From JBJFCE01 sp964437825 (lineage in GTDB: Bacteria; Bacillota; Clostridia; Lachnospirales; Lachnospiraceae), in the NCBI GenBank assembly GCA_964437825.1, contig CAYTIH010000005.1, positions 1 through 64,000 on the forward strand: a stretch of DNA of 64,000 bases, read 5' to 3'. Each line of letters begins with the position of its first letter. Position 1 is the stretch's first letter. Shown in pieces: positions 53,033 through 62,584 of the stretch. Both the position numbers and the translations under genes were made by a program. Below the pieces are notes generated by a model that saw only the letters and a program-made list of their open reading frames with translations, ran no database searches and was not told the origin of the DNA.

Positions 53033-54325
53033 ATGGAACAATACGCAATAAAGGGCGGCGTACCCCTTGTAGGTGAAGTTGAGATCGGGGGAGCTAAGAA
53101 TGCGGCTCTTGCAATTCTGGCAGCTGCAATTATGACGGATGAAACGGTACTGATTGAAAACGTACCGGATGTCAGAGATACAAAGGTGCTGTTACAGGCA
53201 ATGTCAAGCGTTGGTGCCATTGTAACACGGGTAGACAGACATTCTGTGAAAATCAATGGTTCCCGGATTCATGATCTGGTGATCGAAGATGAGTACATGA
53301 AGAAAATTCGTGCTTCTTATTATTTGATAGGAGCATTGCTCGGAAAGTATAAACATGCGGAGGTACCCCTCCCCGGAGGATGTAATATCGGTATTCGCGC
53401 AATTGATCAGCATATCAAGGGCTTTAAAGCGCTTGGTGCAAATGTCAGGATTGTGCATGGTTCCATTGTGGCTGAGGCAGAACGCTTAAAGGGAACGCAT
53501 ATTTTTATGGATAAGGTTTCTGTCGGCGCTACGATTAACGTCATGATGGCGGCATCTATGGCAGAAGGGCAGACCATTATTGAAAACGCGGCCAAGGAAC
53601 CGCATGTAGTGGATCTTGCCAATTTCCTGAATTCCATGGGTGCAAACATAAAGGGCGCAGGTACTGATGTGATCAGGATCAGGGGAGTCCAGAAATTCCA
53701 TAGGACGGAATACATGATTATTCCCGATCAGATTGAAGCAGGTACCTTTATGATGGCAGCGGCCGCTACCAAGGGAGATGTTACGGTCAAAAATGTCATT
53801 CCCAAGCATTTGGAATCGATTACGGCAAAGCTTTTGGAGATTGGCTGCGAAGTAGAAGAGTCCGATGATGCGGTTCGGGTTGTTGCATCAAAAAAATTAC
53901 AGAATACACAGGTAAAGACACTCCCGTATCCCGGATTTCCGACGGATATGCAGCCGCAGATGGTGGTTACGCTGGGACTGGCAAAGGGAACCAGTATTGT
54001 TTCGGAGAGTATCTTCGAAAACCGTTTCAAATATGTGGATGAATTGACCCGTATGGGCGCTGAAATTAAGGTGGAGGGAAATACGGCGATTATAGACGGT
54101 GTATCCAAATATACCGGTGCCAGTATGGCGGCGCCTGATCTGCGCGCCGGAGCAGCACTTGTGATTGCGGCGCTTGCCGCTGACGGGTTTTCAACGATTG
54201 ATGATATTCAGTATATTGAGCGTGGCTATGAGGATTTCGAATGGAAGCTTCAGGGAATCGGCGCCATGATCGAGCGTGTCTCCGATGATGCAGAGCTTCA
54301 GAAATTCAAATTAAAGGTTGGCTAA
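53033..54325 (+). CDS. murA: UDP-N-acetylglucosamine 1-carboxyvinyltransferase
   Basis: A 430-residue enzyme that transfers enolpyruvate to UDP-GlcNAc, the first committed step of peptidoglycan synthesis. Typical blocks: VEIGGAKNAALAILAAAIMT, PLPGGCNIGIRAIDQHIKGF with the fosfomycin-reactive Cys kept, IIPDQIEAGTFMMAAAATKG and PYPGFPTDMQPQMVVTLGLA. GAGG before ATG 53033 decides the start. It is preceded by its own promoter and a hairpin leader and followed by a terminator. A second MurA paralog is common in Firmicutes but is not in the window. Confidence 0.96.
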   Translation: MEQYAIKGGVPLVGEVEIGGAKNAALAILAAAIMTDETVLIENVPDVRDTKVLLQAMSSVGAIVTRVDRHSVKINGSRIHDLVIEDEYMKKIRASYYLIGALLGKYKHAEVPLPGGCNIGIRAIDQHIKGFKALGANVRIVHGSIVAEAERLKGTHIFMDKVSVGATINVMMAASMAEGQTIIENAAKEPHVVDLANFLNSMGANIKGAGTDVIRIRGVQKFHRTEYMIIPDQIEAGTFMMAAAATKGDVTVKNVIPKHLESITAKLLEIGCEVEESDDAVRVVASKKLQNTQVKTLPYPGFPTDMQPQMVVTLGLAKGTSIVSESIFENRFKYVDELTRMGAEIKVEGNTAIIDGVSKYTGASMAAPDLRAGAALVIAALAADGFSTIDDIQYIERGYEDFEWKLQGIGAMIERVSDDAELQKFKLKVG

Positions 54326-54330
54326 AAAAT

Positions 54331-54387
54331 ACCCCGGAAAACCGCAATGTTCACTTAATGACATGAGGTAAATCCGGGGAACTTTTT
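54331..54387. terminator. terminator between murA and the reverse-strand HD-GYP gene
   Basis: ACCCCGGA and TCCGGGGA pair around a long loop, followed by ACTTTTTG. Located a few bases after the murA stop; the reverse-strand gene ends at 54444. Confidence 0.65.
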
Positions 54388-54443
54388 GTCTTAAGGAAAG
54401 CACTGATCGCCATGAAGCCGGTGAAAATGCAAGGCATTGCTTC

Positions 54444-55532
54444 CTATATAATTGTTTCGATATCCAGATCCTTTTCCTTGGAAAGATCCACAAAACGGCT
54501 GCCGATTTTTACGGTAGGATGTGCGGGATCGGATTGATTGATGAATACAATTTCACCTTCTTCACCGTTGGTCAGTCTGACTCTGTTTAACAGATATGTA
54601 GTTACTACGTTATTCATAAAAGTCAGATAATAGTTGGGGTCATATTTTTGCAGTCCCTCCGATGCAAAAATATCAATGACCTGGAAGGGACATAGAGGGC
54701 CGCGGTAAATTCGGGCGGAGGTCATTGCGTCATAGACATCGGCAATTGCGACCAGTTTTGCAAATCGATCAATATTGCGGAGGGTCAGCCCCATGGGATA
54801 GCCGCTGCCGTCGCAGCGTTCGTGATGCATCAGCGCGGCATTGCATATATGTTCATTGATCGGATATTTTTTCAAAATTTTATAGCCCTCGAGACAATGA
54901 GTCTGAACCACGCTGTATTCATTTTCCGTCAGTTTGGCAGGCTTTTTGAGAATATTGTCCGGAATCACCAATTTGCCGATATCATGCAGGAGTCCGCAAA
55001 GGGTTGCCAGTTCTATATCTTCTTTTGAAAAATGCAGCCATCCGGCGAATATATTGCAGATCAGCGCCACATTCATGCAGTGCACATAGGTCATGTCATC
55101 GTACATACGCATATTTTGGAGCATGGTAAGTACGTTGGTAGAGGCACCAAAATCACTTTGCAGCAAATCCAGAGTCTGATGCAGCAGAGCATCCGGATCA
55201 AGCGGAGCGTTTTTTTCCACGATGTCGTTGATACTGGTTTTTAATTCCTCAATCGATGTGTCAAAGTGCCGGATAAAAGCTTTATACTCAGGACTTGACT
55301 GTATCCTTTGGCAATAAGAAGGAGTACTGGACAAATTCGCGTTTACGGTATTTGGTTCGGGCTGGATCTCGTCCTCTACTTTAATGGAAAGGACGGAATA
55401 GAATTCCAGTTTTGTAATTGCTTTGTCAGTCAGGATAAGACCCTTTGGAAGAATTAACTGATCATCATATGTATATACATCCTCAGCAGTCACCATACCT
55501 GGCACAAGTGCCTTTGTGCTAAGTCTTTTCAT
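54444..55532 (-). CDS. HD-GYP domain protein (predicted cyclic-di-GMP phosphodiesterase)
   Basis: A 362-residue cytoplasmic protein. Residues 1-130 are an uncharacterised N-terminal part. The HD-GYP domain has HCMNVALICNIFAGWL, LCGLLHDIGKLVIP (HD motif), THCLEGYKIL, MHHERCDGSGYPMGL (GYP motif), ADVYDAMTSARIYRG. A C-terminal PilZ-like or beta stretch (VRLTNGEEGEIVFINQ) follows. It should break down c-di-GMP or a related dinucleotide. No membrane span; the reverse strand and its lone position suggest an independent gene. The GRP-type substrate cannot be told from sequence. Confidence 0.9.
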   Translation of the reverse strand: MKRLSTKALVPGMVTAEDVYTYDDQLILPKGLILTDKAITKLEFYSVLSIKVEDEIQPEPNTVNANLSSTPSYCQRIQSSPEYKAFIRHFDTSIEELKTSINDIVEKNAPLDPDALLHQTLDLLQSDFGASTNVLTMLQNMRMYDDMTYVHCMNVALICNIFAGWLHFSKEDIELATLCGLLHDIGKLVIPDNILKKPAKLTENEYSVVQTHCLEGYKILKKYPINEHICNAALMHHERCDGSGYPMGLTLRNIDRFAKLVAIADVYDAMTSARIYRGPLCPFQVIDIFASEGLQKYDPNYYLTFMNNVVTTYLLNRVRLTNGEEGEIVFINQSDPAHPTVKIGSRFVDLSKEKDLDIETII

Positions 55533-55611
55533 GCGGCATCCCTTCCGTAAAATAAAACTGTGTTGATATAAAAATTATATGTTTTTTTATGATTGCTGTC
55601 AATAAAATTCA

Positions 55612-55640
55612 TTGACAGTCAGGACGCTATGATGTATGGT
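55612..55640 (+). promoter_or_regulatory. promoter ahead of the S-box riboswitch
   Basis: TTGACA at 55612-55617 and TATGGT at 55635-55640, spacer 17 bases. It precedes the SAM riboswitch by about 60 bases and is therefore the likely metK promoter. Confidence 0.6.
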
Positions 55641-55697
55641 AAGTATATGATATGAAAATTCCATATTGTGATTCCTTTATAGCGATGTAAAGGAATA

Positions 55698-55823
55698 TTC
55701 TCTTATTCAGAGTGGTGGAGATACATAGGATCTGTGAAGCCACGGCAACCCCATAACAGGAAGGTGCCAGCCTGAGCGAGTAAAATTTTCCGTTTGCAAG
55801 GACGGATCGAACAATAAGAGGAT
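55698..55823 (+). promoter_or_regulatory. SAM-I (S-box) riboswitch aptamer
   Basis: P1 is CTCTTATT (55700-55707) with AATAAGAG (55813-55820). Core marks follow in order: AGAGTGGTGGAG, GATCTGTGAAGCCACGGCAACC, here broken as GTGAAGCC and CGGCAACC, then GGAAGGTGCCAGCCTG and the variable P4 part. With SAM bound the downstream terminator forms and metK expression falls. Position and downstream metK support the call. Confidence 0.94.
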
Positions 55824-55840
55824 TTGATGATCGTAGTGTC

Positions 55841-55867
55841 GAGTCCGCTTATATAAGCGGACTTTTT
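55841..55867 (+). terminator. S-box expression-platform terminator
   Basis: AGTCCGCTTATATAAGCGGACT is a perfect self-complementary hairpin followed by TTTTTT. It ends transcription when the riboswitch is bound by SAM. About 280 bases lie between it and metK. Confidence 0.9.
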
Positions 55868-55936
55868 TATATCATAGGAAATTTTACTGCGCGAAAGCCC
55901 TAAAGTGTACTGATTTCCTATTTTCCTATGATATAA
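55868..55936. repeat. palindromic mini-element, repeat family D
   Basis: Terminal arms TTATATCATAGGAAA and TTTCCTATGATATAA pair perfectly (15 bp) around about 39 bases. It begins inside the T-run of the S-box terminator. One arm also occurs alone at 37670. Confidence 0.65.
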
Positions 55937-56090
55937 AAACGTTCCGCGTGGATCGCACTGCGGCGGAAAGGAGAAAAAACGTCGCTAACGCGACCCGCCG
56001 CAGGCGGAGAATCCTGCAGAGCAGGATTCTTTGTAATTTTACGCGGCAACAACTGCCGCGGCCACCGGCGAAATTCGCAAAGCATGTTTC
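55930..56090. repeat. GC-rich inverted repeats, family C copy, between riboswitch and metK
   Basis: The first 36 bases match 45566-45601. Then follow CCGCC with GGCGG, AATCCTGC with GCAGGATT (56010-56030) and GCGGCA with TGCCGC, a row of small hairpins without a reading frame. They lengthen the untranslated leader of metK and lie after the regulated terminator. Confidence 0.55.
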
Positions 56091-56147
56091 GTCCGGTTTA
56101 TGAACCAATAACAGAAGATCCAGAGACCAAAACCAAGGAGGAGTACA

Positions 56148-57335
56148 ATGGAAAAACATTTATTTACATCAGAGTCCGTAACGGAAGGACATCCTGATAA
56201 AGTCTGCGATGCGGTATCCGATGCCATTCTGGACGCCTGCATGGAACAGGACCCTATGAGCCGTGTGGCATGTGAGACAGCGGCATGTACCGGCTTTATA
56301 TTGGTAACCGGAGAGATTACGACGAAAGCAAATCTGGATATCCCTGCAATTGTCAGAGAAACCGTGAATGAAATCGGCTATGACGATGCAAAGACCGGCT
56401 TTGACGGCAATACCTGTGCCGTTATGGTAGCGCTTGATAAGCAGTCTCCGGATATTGCCATGGGTGTTGACCAGGCACTCGAGGCAAGAGAAAATAAAAT
56501 GACGGACAAGCAGCTGGAAGCAATCGGCGCCGGGGATCAGGGTATGATGTTCGGTTATGCAACCAATGAAACACAGGAGTATATGCCCTATCCGATTTCG
56601 CTTGCACATAAGCTTGCTTTGCAGCTTACAAAGGTTCGTAAGGACGGAACGCTTACCTATTTAAGACCGGACGGAAAGAGTCAGGTTTCCGTAGAATATG
56701 ACGAAAATGACAAACCTGTCAGATTGGAAGCGGTTGTCCTGTCAACACAGCATGATGAGATTGTGACGCAGGAGCGGATTCATGAAGATATCAAAAAGTA
56801 TGTCTTTGATCCCATTCTGCCGAAGGAACTGATTGATGAGAATACCAAATTCTTTATCAATCCTACCGGGCGCTTTGTGATTGGCGGACCCCATGGAGAC
56901 GCCGGTTTGACTGGACGAAAGATTATCGTAGATACCTATGGCGGATATGCAAGACATGGCGGCGGTGCTTTTTCCGGAAAGGACTGCACCAAGGTGGACC
57001 GTTCCGCAGCATATGCGGCGCGTTATGCGGCAAAGAATCTGGTTGCTGCAGGACTTGCGGACAGATGTGAAATTCAGCTGTCCTATGCGATCGGCGTTGC
57101 GCAGCCGACCTCTGTTGCAATAGATACGTTTGGTACGGGTAAGCTTTCCAATGAGAAATTGGTTGAAATTATTCGAACAAATTTTGATTTAAGACCGGCA
57201 GGCATTATCAGAATGCTGGATCTGCGCCGTCCGATTTACAAGCAGACGGCGGCTTACGGACATTTCGGACGTAATGATTTGGATTTGCCTTGGGAGAAAC
57301 TGGATAAGGCAGAGGAATTAAAGAAATATCTGTAA
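56148..57335 (+). CDS. metK: S-adenosylmethionine synthetase
   Basis: A 395-residue enzyme that makes SAM from methionine and ATP. Visible motifs: SVTEGHPDKVCDAVSDAILD, GEITTKANLDIPAI, GAGDQGMMFGYAT, GGPHGDAGLTGRKIIVDTYG and GGGAFSGKDCTKVDRSAAYA. Length is normal. AAGGAGG stands ahead of ATG 56148. Control by the S-box riboswitch upstream is the expected feedback on SAM. The SAM made here is needed by the window's methyltransferases and radical SAM enzyme, as for the whole cell. Confidence 0.97.
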   Translation: MEKHLFTSESVTEGHPDKVCDAVSDAILDACMEQDPMSRVACETAACTGFILVTGEITTKANLDIPAIVRETVNEIGYDDAKTGFDGNTCAVMVALDKQSPDIAMGVDQALEARENKMTDKQLEAIGAGDQGMMFGYATNETQEYMPYPISLAHKLALQLTKVRKDGTLTYLRPDGKSQVSVEYDENDKPVRLEAVVLSTQHDEIVTQERIHEDIKKYVFDPILPKELIDENTKFFINPTGRFVIGGPHGDAGLTGRKIIVDTYGGYARHGGGAFSGKDCTKVDRSAAYAARYAAKNLVAAGLADRCEIQLSYAIGVAQPTSVAIDTFGTGKLSNEKLVEIIRTNFDLRPAGIIRMLDLRRPIYKQTAAYGHFGRNDLDLPWEKLDKAEELKKYL

Positions 57336-57568
57336 GGAAATAACGGGGAAAAGAAATAGCTGCATCTGTGTTACGTTTGGGACAGGTTTTGAGAGCCCGC
57401 TTCGTGACAGGGATACAGCTATTATTTTATGACTTTTGCAAAACTCCTTGCTTAGCATTTGCGGCTGGGGTAAAATAATTAATTATCGGGGGATTGCTTT
57501 TTGCAAGGATTAGGGGCAGTCCGGTAAAGAAAAAGTATCCGGTCCATATATAGAAGAGGAAGATGCAA

Positions 57569-57826
57569 ATGCTTGAATTTTGGAAGAAAATCGGAACCGA
57601 TAAACAGCTGGATGAGGTGCTTGAGCGCATCCGGGTGAATGTATCAAACAACTATAAGGATGCGGCGCAGCAGAATTTATCGGAGTTTGAAGCGTTACTC
57701 AAGGAGCTGGAGGATGCCGGTAAGCTTGGAGAAAAGCAAAGAATATATTATAGGGAGAGGCTTTCGGAGCTGAAGGCGCAAATGAAAAATTTTACGCATA
57801 AGGATCAAAAGCCTACCTGGGTGTAA
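57569..57826 (+). CDS. small helical hypothetical protein
   Basis: An 85-residue soluble protein rich in charged helix (FWKKIGTDKQLDEVLERIRV, NLSEFEALLKELEDAGKLGE, YYRERLSELKAQMKNF). GAGGAAG lies eight bases before ATG 57569 and too close to ATG 57563. Located between metK and dnaE. Family not recognised; Lachnospiraceae genomes often hold similar small proteins. Confidence 0.7.
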   Translation: MLEFWKKIGTDKQLDEVLERIRVNVSNNYKDAAQQNLSEFEALLKELEDAGKLGEKQRIYYRERLSELKAQMKNFTHKDQKPTWV

Positions 57827-57849
57827 AAAAGATTTACGTAACAAAAAAG

Positions 57850-57979
57850 ATCAATTGCGAAACTCATCAAAGCATTGCGCTAATTGTGCAAATTGTAGAA
57901 ACATAAGCAGACCCTTTTGAAAAAGGCAGATTCAGCAGTCTGCCTTCTTAACACTATCCTGTGAGTTTTGCAATTGCCT
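57850..57979. repeat. MITE-like element, family B, copy 2
   Basis: Terminal arms CAATTGCGAAACTCA and TGAGTTTTGCAATTG. The left 69 bases align with the element at 17560 at roughly six of every seven positions. An inner hairpin AAGGCAGA/TCTGCCTT followed by CTTAAC could work as a terminator. It fills the gap before dnaE. Confidence 0.8.
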
Positions 57980-58010
57980 GAAATTTCAAAAATATACAAG
58001 GAGTATCCAT

Positions 58011-61000
58011 ATGTCCTTTGCACATCTTCATGTCCACACCGAGTACAGTCTTTTAGACGGCTCCAATAAAATAACTGAATATATAAAACGAGTGAAAGAA
58101 CTGGGTATGACTGCGGCTGCCATTACGGATCATGGCGTTATGTACGGCGTGATTGATTTTTACCGTACGGCAAAGGAAGCGGGAATCAATCCGATTCTGG
58201 GATGCGAGGTCTATGTGGCGCCGGGATCCCGTTTTGATAAAGAAGCAGGAGTATCCGAGGATCGTTATTATCACTTAGTTCTGCTTGCGGAAAATGATAC
58301 GGGCTATGCCAATTTGATGAAAATTGTATCCAGAGGCTTTACGGAAGGATATTATTATAAACCCCGTGTGGATATGGAGCTTCTGCAGGAGTTTCATGAG
58401 GGAATTATTGCGCTGTCGGCTTGTCTGGCGGGCGAGGTGCAGCGGTATATCGCAAAAGGACTGATCGAGGAAGCAAAGAAAACGGCGCTGCGCTATCAGG
58501 ATGTGTTCGGAAAGGGAAATTATTTCCTTGAGCTGCAGGACCACGGAATTCCGATGCAGCAGACGGTTAATATGGCGCTGATGTCGATGTCGAAGGAGCT
58601 GGATATTCCGCTTGTTGCGACTAATGATGTGCATTATACCTATGCAGAGGATGCAAAGCCCCATGATATTCTGCTCTGCCTTCAGACCGGCAAAAAACTG
58701 GCTGATGAAGACCGCATGCGTTATGAGGGCGGGCAGTATTATGTCAAAAGTGAGGATGAGATGCGGCTTCTGTTTCCCTATGCGACAGAAGCACTGGACA
58801 ATACGCAGAGAATTGCGGACAGGTGCCATGTGGAAATTGAGTTCGGCGTGACCAAGCTGCCGCATTTCGAGGTGCCGGAGGGATATGACTCATGGACATA
58901 CTTAAATAAACTGTGCAGGGACGGTATGGCAGAGCGCTATCCGAAGGATGACGGGACACTCGCACAGAGGCTTTCCTATGAGCTTAATGTAATTCAGAAA
59001 ATGGGTTATGTGGATTATTTTCTGATTGTGTGGGATTATATCAATTATGCGAGGGAGCATGGGATTGCTGTGGGACCGGGACGAGGTTCGGCGGCAGGCT
59101 CCATTGTTTCTTATTGTCTTCATATCACCAATATAGATCCGATCAAATATCAGCTGCTGTTTGAGCGCTTTTTAAACCCGGAACGTGTCTCCATGCCCGA
59201 TATCGACGTGGATTTCTGCTTTGAAAGAAGGCAGGAGGTCATTGACTATGTAACGGAAAAATACGGTGCGGATAAGGTGGTACAGATCATTACGTTCGGT
59301 ACGCTTGCAGCAAAGGGCGTGATTCGGGACGTGGGGCGTGTGATGGATTTACCCTATGCCTATGTGGACAACATTTCCAAAATGGTTCCGAACGAACTTA
59401 ATATTACGCTGGCCAGGGCGCTGGAGATCAATCCGGAATTAAAAAAATTATATGAAAATGACGAAACGGTGCATGAGCTGATTGATATGAGTAAGCGCCT
59501 GGAAGGCCTGCCCAGACACTCCTCCATACACGCGGCAGGAGTCGTAATCTGTCAAAGGCCGGCGGAAGAATTCGTCCCGCTTTCGAGAGGCGGCGACGGT
59601 GCGGTCACAACACAGTTTACCATGACCACGATTGAACAGCTCGGACTTTTGAAAATGGATTTTCTGGGCCTGCGTACCCTGACCGTGATTCAGGATGCGG
59701 TTCGTAACGTGGAAAAATATAAGGGCGCCATGCTGGATATTGATGCGATAGATTTCAATGACAAAAAAGTATTGGACTCCATCGGAACCGGAAAAACCGA
59801 GGGCGTGTTCCAGATAGAAAGCGCCGGGATGAAGAACTTCATGAAGGAGCTGAAGCCTCAGAATCTGGAGGATATTATTGCCGGGATCTCTCTGTACCGT
59901 CCGGGCCCTATGGATTTCATTCCCAAATATATTTACGGGAAGGAGCATCCCGATCAGATCACCTATGCCTGTCCGCAGCTAAAGCCCATTCTGGAGTCCA
60001 CCTATGGCTGTATCGTTTATCAGGAGCAGGTGATGCAGATTGTAAGAGATCTGGGCGGTTATACACTTGGACGAAGCGATCTGGTACGCCGTGCCATGAG
60101 TAAGAAAAAACAGCATGTCATGGAGGAAGAACGGAAGAACTTCATCTATGGAAACGAGCAGGAACATGTTCCGGGCTGTGTCGCGAACGGGATCAACGCA
60201 CAAACAGCGAATCAGATTTATGATACGATGATGGATTTTGCAAAATATGCATTTAATAAATCCCACGCGGCCTGTTATGCGGTAGTATCCTACCAGACTG
60301 CTTTTTTGAAATACTATTATCCCGTGGAATACATGGCGGCGCTGATGACCTCCGTAATCGACAATCCCGGAAAAGTATCCGAATACATTCTGGTATCCCG
60401 AAATATGGGAATCGACATTCTGCCTCCGGATATCAATGAGAGTGAGGTGGGATTTTCCGTATCGGAAGGAGGAATCCGCTATGCCCTGACTGCGATTAAG
60501 AGCATCGGACGGCCCGTGATCGATGCAATTGTAGCAGAGCGTAAGCTTGCAGGTCCTTTTCGGAATCTAAAGGACTTTCTCAGCCGAATGAGCGGAAGTG
60601 ACATAGATGTCAATAAACGTGCAATTGAGAATTTTATCAAGGCCGGTGCGCTGGATGGTCTGGGCGGAACCAGAAAACAGTTTATGTGCGCCTATGTGCA
60701 GATCATGGATTCGCTTCATCAGGATAAAAAGAACAATATGACGGGGCAGATGTCTCTGTTTGATTTGGTTTCGGAGGAGCATAAAGAAGCCTTTGACGTG
60801 AAGCTTCCGGATGTGGGCGAATATTCCAAGGATATGATCCTTGCTTTTGAAAAGGAGGTTCTGGGCGTTTACATCAGCGGACATCCGCTGCAGCAGTATG
60901 AGAGCCTGTGGGAGAAGCATATCAGTGCCAGAACGACGGATTTCATGCCCGATGAAGAAAGCGGACAGACCATTGTTCAGGATGGGCAGAATGTAACCGT

Positions 61001-61466
61001 GGGCGGCATGATTTCGGATAAAAAAATCAAATATACAAAGAATGATAAAGTCATGGCATTTGTGACGCTGGAAGATTTGGTGGGCAGTATCGAGGTCATA
61101 GTATTTCCGAGGGACTACGAAAAGAATTCCGCAAAGCTGGTAGAAGACGCCAAGGTATTTATCAAAGGACGTGTATCGGCACAGGAGGACATGGAAGCCA
61201 AGCTGGTTTGCGAGCAGATTACCTTTTTTGAGGATATTCCCAGAAAGGTCTGGATTAAATTCGCTACCAGGGAAGAATATGAGGCAAAGCAAAAGGAACT
61301 GGAAGAACTGCTGTGCGAACACGACGGAAAGGACAGTGTGGTTATTTACACGGAGAATCCCAAGGCCAAAAAAGAGCTTCCCAAGAATTGTAACATAGAC
61401 GCCGATCCGGCTATGCTGGAGAAGCTTTCTGAAGCCTTTGGCGCAGATAATGTCCGTCTGGTATAG
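58011..61466 (+). CDS. dnaE: DNA polymerase III alpha subunit (DnaE type)
   Basis: A 1151-residue replicative polymerase. The PHP domain begins directly (FAHLHVHTEYSLLDGSNKI, then GMTAAAITDHGVMYG). The catalytic palm acidic residues are in RVSMPDIDVDFCFERR, with GRGSAAGSIVSYCL upstream and HAAGVVI and AFNKSHAACYAVVSYQTA later. An OB-fold domain (NVTVGGMISDKKIKYTKND) and a QMSLFDL clamp-binding motif follow. Length matches DnaE1-type, which works as a partner of PolC in Firmicutes. CAAGGAG precedes ATG 58011; the MITE-like element sits right upstream. Confidence 0.97.
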   Translation: MSFAHLHVHTEYSLLDGSNKITEYIKRVKELGMTAAAITDHGVMYGVIDFYRTAKEAGINPILGCEVYVAPGSRFDKEAGVSEDRYYHLVLLAENDTGYANLMKIVSRGFTEGYYYKPRVDMELLQEFHEGIIALSACLAGEVQRYIAKGLIEEAKKTALRYQDVFGKGNYFLELQDHGIPMQQTVNMALMSMSKELDIPLVATNDVHYTYAEDAKPHDILLCLQTGKKLADEDRMRYEGGQYYVKSEDEMRLLFPYATEALDNTQRIADRCHVEIEFGVTKLPHFEVPEGYDSWTYLNKLCRDGMAERYPKDDGTLAQRLSYELNVIQKMGYVDYFLIVWDYINYAREHGIAVGPGRGSAAGSIVSYCLHITNIDPIKYQLLFERFLNPERVSMPDIDVDFCFERRQEVIDYVTEKYGADKVVQIITFGTLAAKGVIRDVGRVMDLPYAYVDNISKMVPNELNITLARALEINPELKKLYENDETVHELIDMSKRLEGLPRHSSIHAAGVVICQRPAEEFVPLSRGGDGAVTTQFTMTTIEQLGLLKMDFLGLRTLTVIQDAVRNVEKYKGAMLDIDAIDFNDKKVLDSIGTGKTEGVFQIESAGMKNFMKELKPQNLEDIIAGISLYRPGPMDFIPKYIYGKEHPDQITYACPQLKPILESTYGCIVYQEQVMQIVRDLGGYTLGRSDLVRRAMSKKKQHVMEEERKNFIYGNEQEHVPGCVANGINAQTANQIYDTMMDFAKYAFNKSHAACYAVVSYQTAFLKYYYPVEYMAALMTSVIDNPGKVSEYILVSRNMGIDILPPDINESEVGFSVSEGGIRYALTAIKSIGRPVIDAIVAERKLAGPFRNLKDFLSRMSGSDIDVNKRAIENFIKAGALDGLGGTRKQFMCAYVQIMDSLHQDKKNNMTGQMSLFDLVSEEHKEAFDVKLPDVGEYSKDMILAFEKEVLGVYISGHPLQQYESLWEKHISARTTDFMPDEESGQTIVQDGQNVTVGGMISDKKIKYTKNDKVMAFVTLEDLVGSIEVIVFPRDYEKNSAKLVEDAKVFIKGRVSAQEDMEAKLVCEQITFFEDIPRKVWIKFATREEYEAKQKELEELLCEHDGKDSVVIYTENPKAKKELPKNCNIDADPAMLEKLSEAFGADNVRLV

Positions 61467-61515
61467 GAGAAAGCTCAGACTGTGACGAATATGCATGGAG
61501 TTGTATGTATTTTGG

Positions 61516-61544
61516 TTGAAAACAGAATGAAAAAGCGTTAAAAT
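61516..61544 (+). promoter_or_regulatory. promoter of pfkA
   Basis: TTGAAA at 61516-61521, 17-base spacer and TAAAAT at 61539-61544. A start near 61551 excludes an in-frame start at 61553. Confidence 0.65.
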
Positions 61545-61609
61545 ATGTACGATTGATATACTGGATACAGGTACAATCTTCTGATTGTGGAAAGGGCATG
61601 GTTAACAGT

Positions 61610-62584
61610 ATGGCGAAACAGATTAAGACAATCGGTGTATTGACAAGCGGCGGTGATGCGCCGGGTATGAATGCCGCCATCCGCGCAGTTGTCAGGAAAG
61701 CGATTGCAAATGGCGTGGCTGTCAAAGGCATTAAAAGAGGTTATCAGGGTCTTTTAAACGAAGAAATTGCGGATATGGATAAGCATTCGGTGTCCGATAT
61801 CATTCAGCGCGGCGGTACGATACTCGGAACTGCCAGATGTTCGGAATTCGTAACCGAAGAAGGCCAGGACAAGGGCGCCGAGATCTGCAGAAAGCACAAG
61901 ATTGACGGACTGGTGGTAATCGGAGGAGACGGCTCTTACCGCGGAGCGCAGGCCTTAGCAAGAAAAGGGATTAATACCATTGGACTGCCCGGAACCATTG
62001 ATCTGGATATTGCATGTACGGATTATACCATTGGCTTTGACACGGCGATCAATACGGCCATGAACGCCATAGATAAGGTACGGGATACCTCATCCTCCCA
62101 TGAACGCTGCAGTATCATTGAGGTTATGGGCCGTAATGCGGGATATATTGCATTATGGTGCGGCGTTGCCAACGGCGCTGAGGATATTCTGTTGCCGGAA
62201 AAATATGATTTTAATGAACAGAACATTATCAATAATATCATAAATAACAGAAAGCATGGGAAAACCCACCATTTGATTATTAATGCGGAGGGCATCGGAC
62301 ATTCTACCTCCATGGCGCGCAGGATTGAGGCGGCCACCGGTATTGAGACGAGAGCAACGATTCTCGGCTACATGCAGCGCGGCGGAAATCCAACCTGTAA
62401 GGATCGTTTCTATGCGTCCATTATGGGAGCTTATGCGGCAGATATTCTCTGTGAGGGAAAGAGTAACAGGGTTGTAGGATATAGGAACGGGGAGTTTCAG
62501 GACTTTGATATTGAGGAAGCGCTGGCAATGCAGAAGGATATTCCGGAGTATCAGTATCAGGTGAGCAGGATACTCTCGATGTAA
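61610..62584 (+). CDS. pfkA: ATP-dependent 6-phosphofructokinase
   Basis: A 324-residue glycolytic enzyme that phosphorylates fructose 6-phosphate. Motifs: TSGGDAPGMNAAIRAVVR, VVIGGDGSYRGAQ (Gly after GGD fits the ATP type), PGTIDLDIACTDYTIGFDTA with catalytic Asp kept, and MGRNAGYIALWCGVANGAED. The usual TIDND is TIDLD here, which occurs in clostridia. Start is uncertain between ATG 61598 and 61610; the second fits the common N-terminus. Own promoter at 61516. Confidence 0.94.
   Translation: MAKQIKTIGVLTSGGDAPGMNAAIRAVVRKAIANGVAVKGIKRGYQGLLNEEIADMDKHSVSDIIQRGGTILGTARCSEFVTEEGQDKGAEICRKHKIDGLVVIGGDGSYRGAQALARKGINTIGLPGTIDLDIACTDYTIGFDTAINTAMNAIDKVRDTSSSHERCSIIEVMGRNAGYIALWCGVANGAEDILLPEKYDFNEQNIINNIINNRKHGKTHHLIINAEGIGHSTSMARRIEAATGIETRATILGYMQRGGNPTCKDRFYASIMGAYAADILCEGKSNRVVGYRNGEFQDFDIEEALAMQKDIPEYQYQVSRILSM

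Noticed and set aside
60567..61496. Reverse-strand open frame of 309 codons opposite dnaE
   Set aside because: Antisense to conserved DnaE domains; frame openness results from codon bias.
62000..62040. Inactive phosphofructokinase because of TIDLD instead of TIDND
   Set aside because: Both Asp residues of the motif are kept, and this variant is, to my knowledge, usual in clostridial ATP-dependent enzymes.
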